A DNA stretch of 64,000 bases, taken from NCBI GenBank assembly GCA_025936825.1, contig JAICSO010000002.1, positions 558,001-622,000 on the forward strand, given 5' to 3'. A program made the position numbers and the translations under genes. Below the pieces are notes generated by a model. That model did no database searches. It saw nothing but the letters and a program-made list of their open reading frames with translations, and was not told the origin of the DNA. This DNA is from Terriglobales bacterium (GTDB lineage: Bacteria > Acidobacteriota > Terriglobia > Terriglobales > Acidobacteriaceae). This document shows, piece by piece, positions 44,800 to 53,110 of the stretch (the stretch's first letter is position 1; the number at the start of each line of letters is the position of its first letter).

Positions 44800-45657
44800 T
44801 TGTCAACCACTGCAGCTGACATCCGCGACATCAGCATCGCCCACAGTCCTGATTCCGACGACGCCTTCATGTTTTATGGCCTCGCGACCAATAAGGTGCA
44901 GGTACCCGGCCTGCGCTTTTCGCACAAGCTGTGCGACATTCAGACCTTGAATCAACAGGCAATGGAGGGCGACGGTGTATACGACGTCACCGCGGTTTCG
45001 TTTCACGCGTACCCATACATTCAGAACCGCTATGCGTTGATGACGTGCGGAGGCAGCGTCGGCGAAGGCTATGGGCCGATGGTTGTTGCCACGCGCGCGT
45101 CCTCCACTAGCGAGATTAAAAGCATTCGCATTGCGGTGCCGGGAAAACTCACAACCGCCTATCTTGCGCTGCAGCTCTTCTCACCGGGAATTGAGACTGA
45201 GGTAGTTCCGTTTGACGAAATCATTCCCGCGGTACTGCAGGGCAAGTATGAAGCAGGTCTCATCATCCACGAGGGCCAGCTAACCTACGATCGCTCCGGT
45301 TTGTATCGCATTGTGGATCTCGGCCGCTGGTGGCAGCAGATGACGGGACTTCCCTTGCCCCTAGGTGGCAATGCGATTCGGCGCAGCCTCGGCCCAGAGC
45401 TGATCTCCAGCGTCTCGCAAGCCCTTCGCGACAGCATTCAGTACGCTCTCGACCATCGCGAGCAGGCGCTGGCGTACGCGATGCAGTTTGCACGCGACCT
45501 CGATCCTTCCATGGCAGATAAGTTCGTCGGGATGTACGTGAATGAGCGGACGCTCGACTACGGCGCCGATGGAAAGGAAGCTATCGTTCGCTTGCTGGAT
45601 ATGGGCTATCGCGCCGGAGTCATCTCAGTCGAGCCGAGAGTCGAGTTCGCGGGCTAG
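44800..45657 (+). CDS. mqnD: 1,4-dihydroxy-6-naphthoate synthase (menaquinone futalosine pathway)
   Basis: 285 residues with a periplasmic-binding-protein fold without signal peptide. The MqnD motif [38 protein letters not shown] and the [16 protein letters not shown] segment are characteristic; the enzyme converts cyclic dehypoxanthine futalosine to 1,4-dihydroxy-6-naphthoate. The start is a TTG at 44800 with GGAGAACAAG before it. The organism therefore probably makes menaquinone by the futalosine route. Confidence 0.93.
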   Translation: MSTTAADIRDISIAHSPDSDDAFMFYGLATNKVQVPGLRFSHKLCDIQTLNQQAMEGDGVYDVTAVSFHAYPYIQNRYALMTCGGSVGEGYGPMVVATRASSTSEIKSIRIAVPGKLTTAYLALQLFSPGIETEVVPFDEIIPAVLQGKYEAGLIIHEGQLTYDRSGLYRIVDLGRWWQQMTGLPLPLGGNAIRRSLGPELISSVSQALRDSIQYALDHREQALAYAMQFARDLDPSMADKFVGMYVNERTLDYGADGKEAIVRLLDMGYRAGVISVEPRVEFAG

Positions 45658-46009
45658 CTATTCTGGACGGAAGTAAAACTCAATTTCCTCAGTGTCCGTG
45701 TCGGTTGCCGGCTCGAATTTCCATTGCTTCACCGCTTCGATCCCTGCGTTAACCAGTGCTGGATTCCCGCTAATCGGCTTAACGCTCTTGACGCTACCAT
45801 CAGGGGCAATCACCACGCTTAGGTGAACCACTCCGCCGAGTTGCTGATTTTTAATTTCTTCCGGATATTTCGGCGCCGACCGTCGTGATGACTTTACGCT
45901 CCGGCTGCTCCTGCGCGTGGAGGCCCCGGCTGGTGGTCTGGGCAACAAAGGTCATCACCAAACAGAACACGCTTAGAGCCGTAGATAAACGCCAACCAGC
46001 AATACTCAT
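45658..46009 (-). pseudogene. TonB C-terminal domain protein, frameshifted copy
   Basis: A signal-peptide part (MSIAGWRLSTALSVFCLVMT, to KVITTV) and a TonB_C part (APKYPEEIKNQQLGGVVHLS, to EEIEFYFRPE) lie in two frames. They join near 45877 if one extra G in the GTCGGCGCC run is removed (reads KVITTV-APKYPEE). It is a diverged tandem duplicate of the next gene upstream. An intact product would be ~115 residues: signal peptide plus the domain that contacts TonB boxes. True decay or a base-calling error cannot be told apart here. Confidence 0.75.
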
Positions 46010-46047
46010 TGTCTTCGCGTTCCTCTTAGGCAGAATTCGGCGCGTGA

Positions 46048-46422
46048 TTACTGTTTTCGGGGAGTGAATTCGAGCTTCACTTCGAAGGTGTCGCTGCTGT
46101 CTGATGGCGCGTACTTCCACTGCTTTACCGCGTCTGTCGCTGCATCCAGCAAAATTGGATTCCCGCCAACCGGCGTGACGCTCTTCACGTTCCCGCTAGG
46201 GGTAACGGTTACGTTCAGGCGTACGACTCCGCCGATTTCATGCGTCTGAAGGTATTCCGGATATTTCGGCGCCACCCGCGTAATCAGCTTACGTGCCGAC
46301 TCCTGGGCCCGAGCTGGTGCTGAACTGCTGGCCCCAAAAGCTGTCAGTAAGCAAAACAGCAATGCTGTCCGCCTGACCCATGCAGAGAAAGAACATCCCA
46401 CGAAAATTCTTGTTGACGTCAC
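46048..46422 (-). CDS. TonB C-terminal domain protein (energy transducer type)
   Basis: 124 residues from the GTG at 46422, which follows GGGGAGG; the track start at 46443 places that site inside the gene. A signal peptide (RTALLFCLLTAFGASSSAPA) precedes a short linker and a TonB_C domain (KLITRVAPKYPEYLQTHEIG, TPVGGNPILLDAATDAVKQW). Unlike true TonB it lacks the Pro-rich spacer and a membrane anchor beyond the signal. ExbB/ExbD genes are not nearby. It lies upstream of its frameshifted copy. Confidence 0.85.
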   Translation of the reverse strand: MTSTRIFVGCSFSAWVRRTALLFCLLTAFGASSSAPARAQESARKLITRVAPKYPEYLQTHEIGGVVRLNVTVTPSGNVKSVTPVGGNPILLDAATDAVKQWKYAPSDSSDTFEVKLEFTPRKQ

Positions 46423-46541
46423 GAGTGCCTCCCCTAACAGCACACTCCTTCATGGGACTGTAGCAAAGGGCAAAGTCGGAAGGAACGTCACCAAAGTCAC
46501 AAAGATCGACCGCGTCGCTGCGATTGCAGGGCCAACTCGCC

Positions 46542-48236
46542 TTACTGAACCTCTCTGGGGAAAGAAAATAGCGGGTCAACGTCGATGGGCACGCTGCTGG
46601 CTTTGTCCAACGCCTGCTGGACTTCCGGCGAGATCACGTCGTATTTCTTGAACCAAGCCTCCGCCCGGGCCCGGTCGCCGGTCGCTTCCATTTCAAGGAG
46701 TTCTTTACCAAGGTTCTCTATTTGGACCGGCATCTTCTCGTAATCAACTTCATACTTGCCGGATGGCAGACGGCGCACTGCGCCGTGCTCTAGGTAATAG
46801 TTGAACTCCATCATCTCCGCCTGGCCATGGGCCTCAGCAGCACCGAAGCGTAGAGTGCGGAAATTGCCCGCCAGGTACGACGCGTAGTATCCGTGCAATT
46901 TTTCCTTGGGAAGGACACCGTGGTCCACCAGCCACTTTAATGCGAACATGCCAACCACATCTGCCTTAGCCTCTTCCAGACCGCCGTAAATCGGACCGGT
47001 GGCCTGGCGAATATCCACCTTCTGACCCGAGTTGTTGTGCGCGAAGTCAGGCCCGAGTCCGTGACAGATCTCGTGCATGATCGTGCCGAACAAGTAGCCT
47101 TCGCCGGAAACTATTGCCACCTGCTCTTCCGGCATCATGTAGCGGGCAAGGGGAAGAATGACGTAGTTCACACGGGCATCCATGAAATTCTTGAAGAATA
47201 TTTTCTTACTGCCCTTCAATTCGTGGACGCGCGGATCATTCGGCAAATTGTCCGCTACCGCCTGGTATCCATGGCCGAGATCAGCAGTCCGGAAAGGCGA
47301 GTCGACCACCTCCATCGGCGTTTCCAGGCCGTGCTTGGAAGGACGGTCGCGTTCGGGAATCGGCAACGCGTCCTGAATGTCTGCAACGTACTTCTGGAAG
47401 GTTTCCATGCGGCGGCTCGCATCTTCGTCGCGGATCATCACCGCGCCGCCGTAGGTGGCTTTCACGCCCAGCAAGCCGTCGTTGTAAGTTTCGTAGGGCG
47501 CAAAAATCACGTCCACTTTGGGGCGCTTGAGTTCCAGCCAGGCAATGTCGCTATCGAAATACTGATCGTTCAGGAGCGCGTCGGCACGCATGCGCAGGAA
47601 TTTCGCGAACGCGTCATCGGAACTGAGGTCGGCAGCCTCGCGCAACGCCTTGGCAGCCGGCTCGAGGAATGAGCGAAACGCGACATGATAAGGAATCGCT
47701 TCGAGGTCCTTGCCCTTCCAGCGCACGATCGTGGTGTTGCTGTAGATTTCGGTGCGCTTTTCCGGATGCTGTTTCACGTACTCTTCGATTTGCTGGCGTG
47801 TAATCCCGTCCGGATAAAAGCCACCGCCGATGGAGGACGGCAAGTTCACGAACGGCTGGTTGCCATGCAGAAGATCGAAGTGCGAGCCGTTGATCCAGAG
47901 AAAGCGGCGGAGTGCGACATCTTCGGGAGTGGTGCTGCCTTCAAGAGACTTGTAGAGGTCCAAAGCTTCTGGATCCACCTGCCGCCAATAGATATCATCC
48001 AGGTGACGACAGGCGTCAACGAGCTTGAGCACCATCTTCTTTTCGCGCGGCGAGAGCCCCTCGGGATGAAACGGCATCTGCACTTCGCGGAACTTCGCGA
48101 GCCGCTGTTCCAGATCCGGAACAACGCTCAACTGCGCGCTACGAGCGGCTTTGGACTGGTTGGACTGTGGATTTGCCTGCCCCGAAACCAGCAGGCACAC
48201 GAAGAGCAGCGCAACTACAACCCCCCTGATGACCAT
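46542..48236 (-). CDS. M49-like (dipeptidyl peptidase III-type) zinc metallopeptidase, exported
   Basis: 564 residues from the ATG at 48236 (MVIRGVVVALLFVCLLVSG, signal peptide); the track start adds 11 residues. The zinc motif is a short HExxH (GTIMHEICHGLGPDF) with the second Glu motif GGLEEAKADVVGMFALKWLV ~50 residues later, the spacing of DPP III-related peptidases, where the classical motif is HExxxH. It would remove dipeptides from peptide N-termini in the periplasm. It is convergent with the TonB genes and divergent from a HAD hydrolase gene. Confidence 0.87.
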   Translation of the reverse strand: MVIRGVVVALLFVCLLVSGQANPQSNQSKAARSAQLSVVPDLEQRLAKFREVQMPFHPEGLSPREKKMVLKLVDACRHLDDIYWRQVDPEALDLYKSLEGSTTPEDVALRRFLWINGSHFDLLHGNQPFVNLPSSIGGGFYPDGITRQQIEEYVKQHPEKRTEIYSNTTIVRWKGKDLEAIPYHVAFRSFLEPAAKALREAADLSSDDAFAKFLRMRADALLNDQYFDSDIAWLELKRPKVDVIFAPYETYNDGLLGVKATYGGAVMIRDEDASRRMETFQKYVADIQDALPIPERDRPSKHGLETPMEVVDSPFRTADLGHGYQAVADNLPNDPRVHELKGSKKIFFKNFMDARVNYVILPLARYMMPEEQVAIVSGEGYLFGTIMHEICHGLGPDFAHNNSGQKVDIRQATGPIYGGLEEAKADVVGMFALKWLVDHGVLPKEKLHGYYASYLAGNFRTLRFGAAEAHGQAEMMEFNYYLEHGAVRRLPSGKYEVDYEKMPVQIENLGKELLEMEATGDRARAEAWFKKYDVISPEVQQALDKASSVPIDVDPLFSFPREVQ

Positions 48237-48323
48237 TGTTTGCGATTCTAGCAGCAAACGTTCTCTCAAAACGTTGGTGCGTTGATTCCTCTGAAAATAC
48301 GCGACCGCCGTTATGATAGTTCC

Positions 48324-49028
48324 GTGCCGCGCTTCGAATTGTCACAAACACTTTTGATCGATGCCGACGATACACTCTGGGAGAACAATATCTATTTTGA
48401 GCGTGCCATTGCAGATTTCATTTCGTTTTTGAATCACTGTGAGAGAACTCCCGCGGAAGTGCGGGAAATTCTCAATGAAGTGGAGCGCGATTGCATCGTC
48501 AGCCACGGATACGGCTTGAAGAGTTTTGCGCACGCCTTAGTGAAAACCTTTGAGCGGATTTCCGTGGAACCGATTACGCCGGAATTGCACCACGCCATCC
48601 ACGGATTTGCGCACACGATCGCAACCCAACCAATCCAACTTTTGGCAGATGTCGAGAAGACGCTCGAATACCTTGCGGGACGACACCGGCTCGTTGTAGT
48701 CACGAAAGGAGATCCGCACGAGCAATCTGGAAAGGTGGAACGCTCAGGATTGAAGAAGTTTTTCTCGGCGGTCGAGGTAGTGCCGGAGAAAGACGAGCGC
48801 ACGTACGCAGGTGTGATCGCGCGGCACCAACTGGCACACGAGCACACATGGATGGTTGGTAACAGCCCAAGATCGGACATCAACCCCGCGCTGCGCGCCG
48901 GAATTAATGCCGTCTTCGTGCCGCACAATGACACTTGGATTCTCGAGCACGAAGACGTAATTGGCTGTGAACCGCCGCAAAAATTACTGGTGCTGGGATC
49001 GTTCCGCGAATTGGCCCAGCACTTCTAG
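48324..49028 (+). CDS. HAD-superfamily hydrolase
   Basis: 234 residues if started at the GTG at 48324 (PRFELSQTLLIDADDTLWEN); the track ATG at 48282 adds 14 residues with little support. Motif I is LLIDADDTLW, motif II VVVTKGDP, motif III Lys in the VPEKDERTY region, motif IV MVGNSPRSDINPALRAG. The helical cap lies between motifs I and II, as in subclass I phosphatases. The substrate is unknown. Confidence 0.88.
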   Translation: MPRFELSQTLLIDADDTLWENNIYFERAIADFISFLNHCERTPAEVREILNEVERDCIVSHGYGLKSFAHALVKTFERISVEPITPELHHAIHGFAHTIATQPIQLLADVEKTLEYLAGRHRLVVVTKGDPHEQSGKVERSGLKKFFSAVEVVPEKDERTYAGVIARHQLAHEHTWMVGNSPRSDINPALRAGINAVFVPHNDTWILEHEDVIGCEPPQKLLVLGSFRELAQHF

Positions 49029-49075
49029 ACAAGACAACTGTGGACAGCATCCCACTTTTCTACATGGGACCATTC

Positions 49076-49612
49076 CTACTTGTGGGCGGTTGGTTTTAAT
49101 CGGTCGAGCGCTTTTTGAGCGTCAGCAGCAAAGGGCCCTTCGGGCAGGATCTTCAGGTAGGCTTCGTAGTGCTGGGTGGCATCGGCCGAATTTCCCATCT
49201 TCTCTTCACACTCCGCCAAGCGGAAATTCGCGACCGCATCATTGGGCTTATAGACGAGCGCGTCTTTGTATCGTTCCAGCGCACCTCTGTAGTTCTTGCG
49301 CTTGAAATAGTAGTCGCCAACTTCGATGTCTTTCGCCGCTTTGTGTGGATCCCAGGGATGCATCTCGTCGGTATCAGACGGTGCCTCGTCGGAATCCACG
49401 GTTGGCACGGAGCTGTTGGGATGATTTTTCACATCGTCCCTGGGGGGACTGATGTCGATGCGGGTGTCTTTGCTGGAACTCATCTCCGTTTGCCGGGCAG
49501 CATCGTCAGCCTTAGTCGGAGCCGAGTCGTCGTCTTGTGAGACGAGTTTCGGCGCCAGCAACGGCAGACATACGAGGCCGACAAAAACAATGCTCAGCAG
49601 GCGAAACTTCAT
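49076..49612 (-). CDS. Exported TPR protein
   Basis: 178 residues: signal peptide (MKFRLLSIVFVGLVCLPLLA), a low-complexity acidic linker (about 25-90) and two to three TPR units (DYYFKRKNYRGALERYKDAL, VANFRLAECEEKMGNSADAT, HYEAYLKILPEG). The architecture resembles YbgF/BamD-like envelope helpers. An OmpA-like protein is encoded upstream, but an intrinsic terminator separates the two. Confidence 0.85.
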   Translation of the reverse strand: MKFRLLSIVFVGLVCLPLLAPKLVSQDDDSAPTKADDAARQTEMSSSKDTRIDISPPRDDVKNHPNSSVPTVDSDEAPSDTDEMHPWDPHKAAKDIEVGDYYFKRKNYRGALERYKDALVYKPNDAVANFRLAECEEKMGNSADATQHYEAYLKILPEGPFAADAQKALDRLKPTAHK

Positions 49613-49638
49613 ATGCCCATTCTACCGACTCTGAAGAG

Positions 49639-49670
49639 AAAAAAAGGCCACGCTGTTTCCAGGGTGGCCT
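49639..49670 (-). terminator. Rho-independent terminator of the OmpA-family gene
   Basis: Minus-strand stem AGGCCAC/GTGGCCT with a 12-base loop followed by a run of seven or more T. It lies between the OmpA-family stop (49706) and the TPR gene start (49612). Confidence 0.85.
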
Positions 49671-49705
49671 TTGGCGAAGTCCTCCGGGGAGGAGGGAAAA
49701 CTGTG

Positions 49706-50446
49706 TTACATCGACGGTGGAGCCGAACCGGTAGCCGAACCCGTCGTCGCGGGTTGACCCGAGCCTTCGGCGGTATTTGTCATCAGGCGAATGTCAACGC
49801 GGCGATTGGCTGCGCGGCCATCGCGGGTCTTATTCTCCTGGACCGGCTTGTCCTTGCCCAGACCGATCAAATAAATCTTGTGGGCCGGAATGTTGTACTT
49901 CGATCCGAGATATTGAATGACTGAGTTTGCACGGCGCTCGCTCAAGTCATAGTTGTAATCCGCCGGGCCAACCGAGTCGGTGCCGCCTTCGACGGTGATG
50001 ATGTATCCCTTGGTGTTGGGAACATTCGCCGCGAGCTTATCCAGTTCGTCCTTGGCGTCCTTGGTAAGAGCGTCCTTGTCGAAACCGAAGTGAACTGCGG
50101 TCTCGCTGACGATCCGATAGTTGTCGAGGTTGGCGACCGCGTTCGAGAGCACATCAACGCGGTGAACGGCGTTATCGGCCGACTGCTGCGCCTGCGCGGC
50201 CTGCTGACCGGCGGCTTGCGCCTTCTGGTCGGCGGCGGCTGCGGCCTGCGTCACCTGCTGAATTCCCTGCTGCGCGCGGGCGTCAACATCTTTGATCGCC
50301 TTTGAGTTCTGCGCGGTCAGGTCGTCGAGTTCATTGGTCTTGTTGATCAGGGGCGTGGTCTGTTGTTTGACGTAGTTTTTGCTGGCGCAGCCGACCGACG
50401 CCGCCATGCTCGCTGCCAGTGCAATGACTAAAGAAGCGCGATTCAT
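49706..50446 (-). CDS. OmpA-family peptidoglycan-associated lipoprotein
   Basis: 246 residues. Lipoprotein signal with lipobox SVGC (Cys20), an Ala/Gln-rich coiled coil (about 35-100: QAAAAADQKAQAAGQQAAQA) and a C-terminal OmpA domain (VHFGFDKDALTKDAKDELDK, VEGGTDSVGPADYNYDLSER, RRVDIRLM) that binds peptidoglycan. It tethers the outer membrane to the wall. The C-terminal ~20 residues are low-complexity Gly/Ser/Thr. Confidence 0.92.
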   Translation of the reverse strand: MNRASLVIALAASMAASVGCASKNYVKQQTTPLINKTNELDDLTAQNSKAIKDVDARAQQGIQQVTQAAAAADQKAQAAGQQAAQAQQSADNAVHRVDVLSNAVANLDNYRIVSETAVHFGFDKDALTKDAKDELDKLAANVPNTKGYIITVEGGTDSVGPADYNYDLSERRANSVIQYLGSKYNIPAHKIYLIGLGKDKPVQENKTRDGRAANRRVDIRLMTNTAEGSGQPATTGSATGSAPPSM

Positions 50447-51067
50447 TGTTGGAGGACTCCTTCCTCACTGATGATTTAAAAACCTGGGCAACAGGAGTTT
50501 TGAGTTCCGTGCCTGGGGTGACACGCCATGGCGTGTCGTACAAACTCCACAAATCCTTGGGGCAAGTCCGCTGACTGGCCTGGGTTTGAGCCTTGTGGCC
50601 TCTCGGTCTTGCTGAGCCACTCTGACATTAAGCACGGAGGGTGCCAACTGCCGAAAGTACCCAAACAATCCCTAAGCCTCTCATCTCGCAAGGCTTAGAT
50701 GCGAACCCAGCATACACCCGATGCTTCTACAAAGGCGCAAGTAGTGGAAATTTTTATACGGTGGGGGAAAAGCGCGGCGAGGAAGATCGTCGTGAACTCC
50801 ACCCTCCGGATCTCGACGGCTTCCCTCTGAATGGCGTAACCCTCATTTTGTTCACGATTGCCGGGAAAACTGGCCCATTCCCCATTCTTAAGAATTCCTG
50901 AGAAAGTGCTGACCGAATACTATCTCCTTCCATATCAATGACCTGCAGCTTCTACTTTGTTACGTTTTTGAGAATTTAAACGAAAGTGTGTTTTGTGTGC
51001 ACACCCCCCTTTTGAGCGGCATTCTCGCGGTGCAATCCCAAATTTTTTCCTTCGAGGAGATTTCACC
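50447..51067. other. 621-bp intergenic region with an 18-bp perfect palindrome
   Basis: It contains GACACGCCATGGCGTGTC (50520-50537), a perfect palindrome, next to a GC-rich stretch (50555-50640) with short dyads. ORFs here on both strands (e.g. 50476-50691 minus, 50641-50901 plus) show no family features and alternate frames over the dyads. The right part (50900-51060) is AT-rich and probably holds the promoter of the small-peptide gene. The OmpA promoter should lie at the left end. Confidence 0.5.
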
Positions 51068-51184
51068 GTGAAAAAGACCCTACTGCTGCTTGCTGCTGTA
51101 CTACTCGCACTAACCATGTCGACGCCACCGGTTGCGCTGGCAAATGTTCCGACCTGCCTACCGGGTTTAGCTTGCAGCCAATAA
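51068..51184 (+). CDS. Small exported peptide with two cysteines
   Basis: 38 residues from the GTG at 51068, with GAGGAG nine bases upstream; the track's longer N-terminus (from 50993) has no such site. KKTLLLLAAVLLALTMSTPP-VALA is a clean signal peptide with cleavage after ALA, leaving a 13-residue mature part, NVPTCLPGLACSQ. The two Cys could form a disulphide-closed loop around LPGLA. It sits 60 bases upstream of two paralogous membrane proteins, so it may be a secreted signal or microcin-like peptide or a cell-envelope peptide. I do not recognise a family. Confidence 0.65.
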   Translation: MKKTLLLLAAVLLALTMSTPPVALANVPTCLPGLACSQ

Positions 51185-51244
51185 CCCAGTCAATAAATTT
51201 TCGGTTGGTGGGCTGTCAGTGAAGCGATACGATTCTGACAGCCC

Positions 51245-52000
51245 ATGACTTTTTTGCGCTTGTATCTTTACTTTGCGCCCCAACTATTTCTTGGGCTGGC
51301 GCTCCTGCTCTTCGTCCGACACCGCCTGGGCAAGTCATATCCCTTTTTTTTAGCCTACCAAGTCTCTCAGCTTGTCTATTTTGGAGTCAGCCTGGCGATA
51401 TATTTCTGGGCGCTTTCAGACCCTGTGCACTTGACACGCAAATATCAATGGGTCGTGACCTATGGAGTTGCCTTCAGTGCACTATTTGAGTTCGGAGTTT
51501 TGTACGAACTCGCTGACCAGATCCTTCTCTCACGGTTGGATCACTCCGAAAGCTTTCGATCCCTGCTTCGCTGGACGGTGGCACTACTGGTTCTCGCGGG
51601 CTCTCTGGCTTCTGCTCTTCTGACGCGAGCCGACCTGAGAGAGGCTATGAGCGCTTTTCAGGCCTTGAATCTCTCAGTCAATCTGATCAAGGTGGGTTTC
51701 CTGGGCGCACTGATGCTGCTAACCCGATTCTTGAACATCTCCTGGAAAGGCCTCGCCGCGGGAATCTCCCTCGGGTTTGGAATCTCGGCCGCCGCAGAAT
51801 TTGGTGCTACTGCGCTGTTTTCGGTGACTGGAAACGTAACCGCTGACGTGGTACGCATGGCGGCGTTTCACGTCTGCGTCGTAATCTGGATCATCTATCT
51901 GCTTCGTTTCAACAACTCTCGGCCCACCGCCCTGGATCAAGTTCCGATAGAAGAACTGGAACAGCATCTGCAGGAGTTGAGGAAGGTAGTACAGAAATAA
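51245..52000 (+). CDS. Integral membrane protein, paralogue A
   Basis: 251 residues with about seven hydrophobic helices and a cytoplasmic C-terminal helix (EELEQHLQELRKVVQK). Family features shared with the next gene: ARG/LYS-YPFF after helix 1 (LGKSYPFFLAYQVSQLVYFG), FEFGVLYELADQILLSRLD, SLASALLTRADLREAMSAFQ and LLTRFLNISWKGLAAGISLG. I know no function for it; the layout is reminiscent of sensor-type 7-helix domains without an output domain. It may form an operon with the small peptide gene upstream. Confidence 0.8.
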   Translation: MTFLRLYLYFAPQLFLGLALLLFVRHRLGKSYPFFLAYQVSQLVYFGVSLAIYFWALSDPVHLTRKYQWVVTYGVAFSALFEFGVLYELADQILLSRLDHSESFRSLLRWTVALLVLAGSLASALLTRADLREAMSAFQALNLSVNLIKVGFLGALMLLTRFLNISWKGLAAGISLGFGISAAAEFGATALFSVTGNVTADVVRMAAFHVCVVIWIIYLLRFNNSRPTALDQVPIEELEQHLQELRKVVQK

Positions 52001-52046
52001 CCTAATCTCACCTCTGGTGAGATGCAGAAGCGGGATTCAACAACCG

Positions 52047-52808
52047 ATGCGGCTCGTAGAGGTCTTTCTCGACGTTGCGCCGCACCTGGTCCTCGTGTTT
52101 GCGCTGGTCTTGTTCTTTCGACGCAAGCTGCTGAAGCGCTATCCCTTCTTTTTCGCTTTGATCTCCTTCCAACTGCTCTATTTCGCAACAGCCCTGCTTA
52201 TTTACCTTTACGCAGTCTCCGATCCAGCTCATCGTTCTCAGCTGTATAAATGGGTCGCGACATCCGGACTCGCGATTGGTTCGATATTTGAATTTGGGGT
52301 GCTTTACGAACTCAGCGACATTTTGCTGTTGTCACGGATTAAACGCTGGGAAGGAGTTCGCCCCTTACTGCGCTTGACGACGGCCATCCTGGTGCTGGTG
52401 GCGTCCTTGGCGTCGGCCTTATTGTCCCAAGCTAACCTGTCCAGGGTTTTATCCACATTTCAAACCCTGAATTTCTCGGTCAACCTGTTCAAACTGGGTT
52501 TCTTACTTATCATGATCTTATTGACGAGAGTCCTCAGCATTTCCTGGAAGGGGCTCCCGGCAGGGATTGCGCTCGGACTGAGCATTTCCGCGGCGGCTGA
52601 CCTGGGAGCTTCTGCATTGATGTCGCGCTTTGCCAATCTCGCCTCGGGAACCGTGGACATGATCCGTATGGCAGGCTTCAATGTTTGCGTAATCGTTTGG
52701 ATTACCTATATTCTTCGCCGCGAAAGACCCTGGGGGCCGCCTCACGACTTGCCACTGTCCGACGTTGAAGTTCATCTGCGAGAGTTACAGAGAATGACGG
52801 AACGATAA
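52047..52808 (+). CDS. Integral membrane protein, paralogue B
   Basis: 253 residues from the ATG at 52047 (MRLVEVFLDVAPHLVLVFAL); the track start at 52017 adds ten residues. Same seven-helix layout and motifs as paralogue A (LLKRYPFFFALISFQLLYFA, FEFGVLYELSDILLLSRIK, LASALLSQANLSRVLSTFQT, LLTRVLSISWKGLPAGIALG), and the C-terminal tail LSDVEVHLRELQRMTER. It is clearly a tandem duplicate, 46 bases downstream of A. Function unknown. Confidence 0.8.
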   Translation: MRLVEVFLDVAPHLVLVFALVLFFRRKLLKRYPFFFALISFQLLYFATALLIYLYAVSDPAHRSQLYKWVATSGLAIGSIFEFGVLYELSDILLLSRIKRWEGVRPLLRLTTAILVLVASLASALLSQANLSRVLSTFQTLNFSVNLFKLGFLLIMILLTRVLSISWKGLPAGIALGLSISAAADLGASALMSRFANLASGTVDMIRMAGFNVCVIVWITYILRRERPWGPPHDLPLSDVEVHLRELQRMTER

Positions 52809-52920
52809 TTCTGATCGGGATGTAACGGTTCGAGCCTCCACAACAGGACGCCTGCTAATTTCGGAGCTCGAACATCGTCTTTACGACCTGCAACGAACGG
52901 AGTAGCAATACTCAGATCCC

Positions 52921-53030
52921 ATGATCCTCCTGCGCTACTACTTGTGGATTGCCCCCCTCTGATCTGCGGTGTCGTTCTTGCTTTTCGAGAATCATTCACA
53001 AGCACTACCCCGTGTTCGTATCACTAGATC
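52921..53030 (+). pseudogene. Decayed N-terminal fragment of a third paralogue
   Basis: Reading three frames in turn gives MILLRYYLWIAP, then LICGVVLAFR, then IIHKHYPVFVS. This follows the N-terminus of paralogues A and B (M-x-x-LR-x-YL-x-x-AP, a hydrophobic stretch ending FVR, then K-x-YPFF). At least two frameshifts and a loss of everything after helix 1 are needed. It lies in the 302-bp gap before uvrC; the rest of that gap (52809-52920, 53031-53110) shows only the uvrC upstream region with TAAAAT at 53090. Confidence 0.5.
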
Positions 53031-53110
53031 CTATTGTGTTTGTTCCCTGCCCTTCCGCTGTCTGACGGGTTATGAGGTATATCTTCCTCTAAAATAGAAC
53101 TACGCTCCCC

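Noticed and set aside
50476-50691. Two overlapping minus ORFs (71 and 67 aa) upstream of the OmpA gene
   Set aside because: They run over a palindrome and repeats in two frames with no ribosome site or family features.
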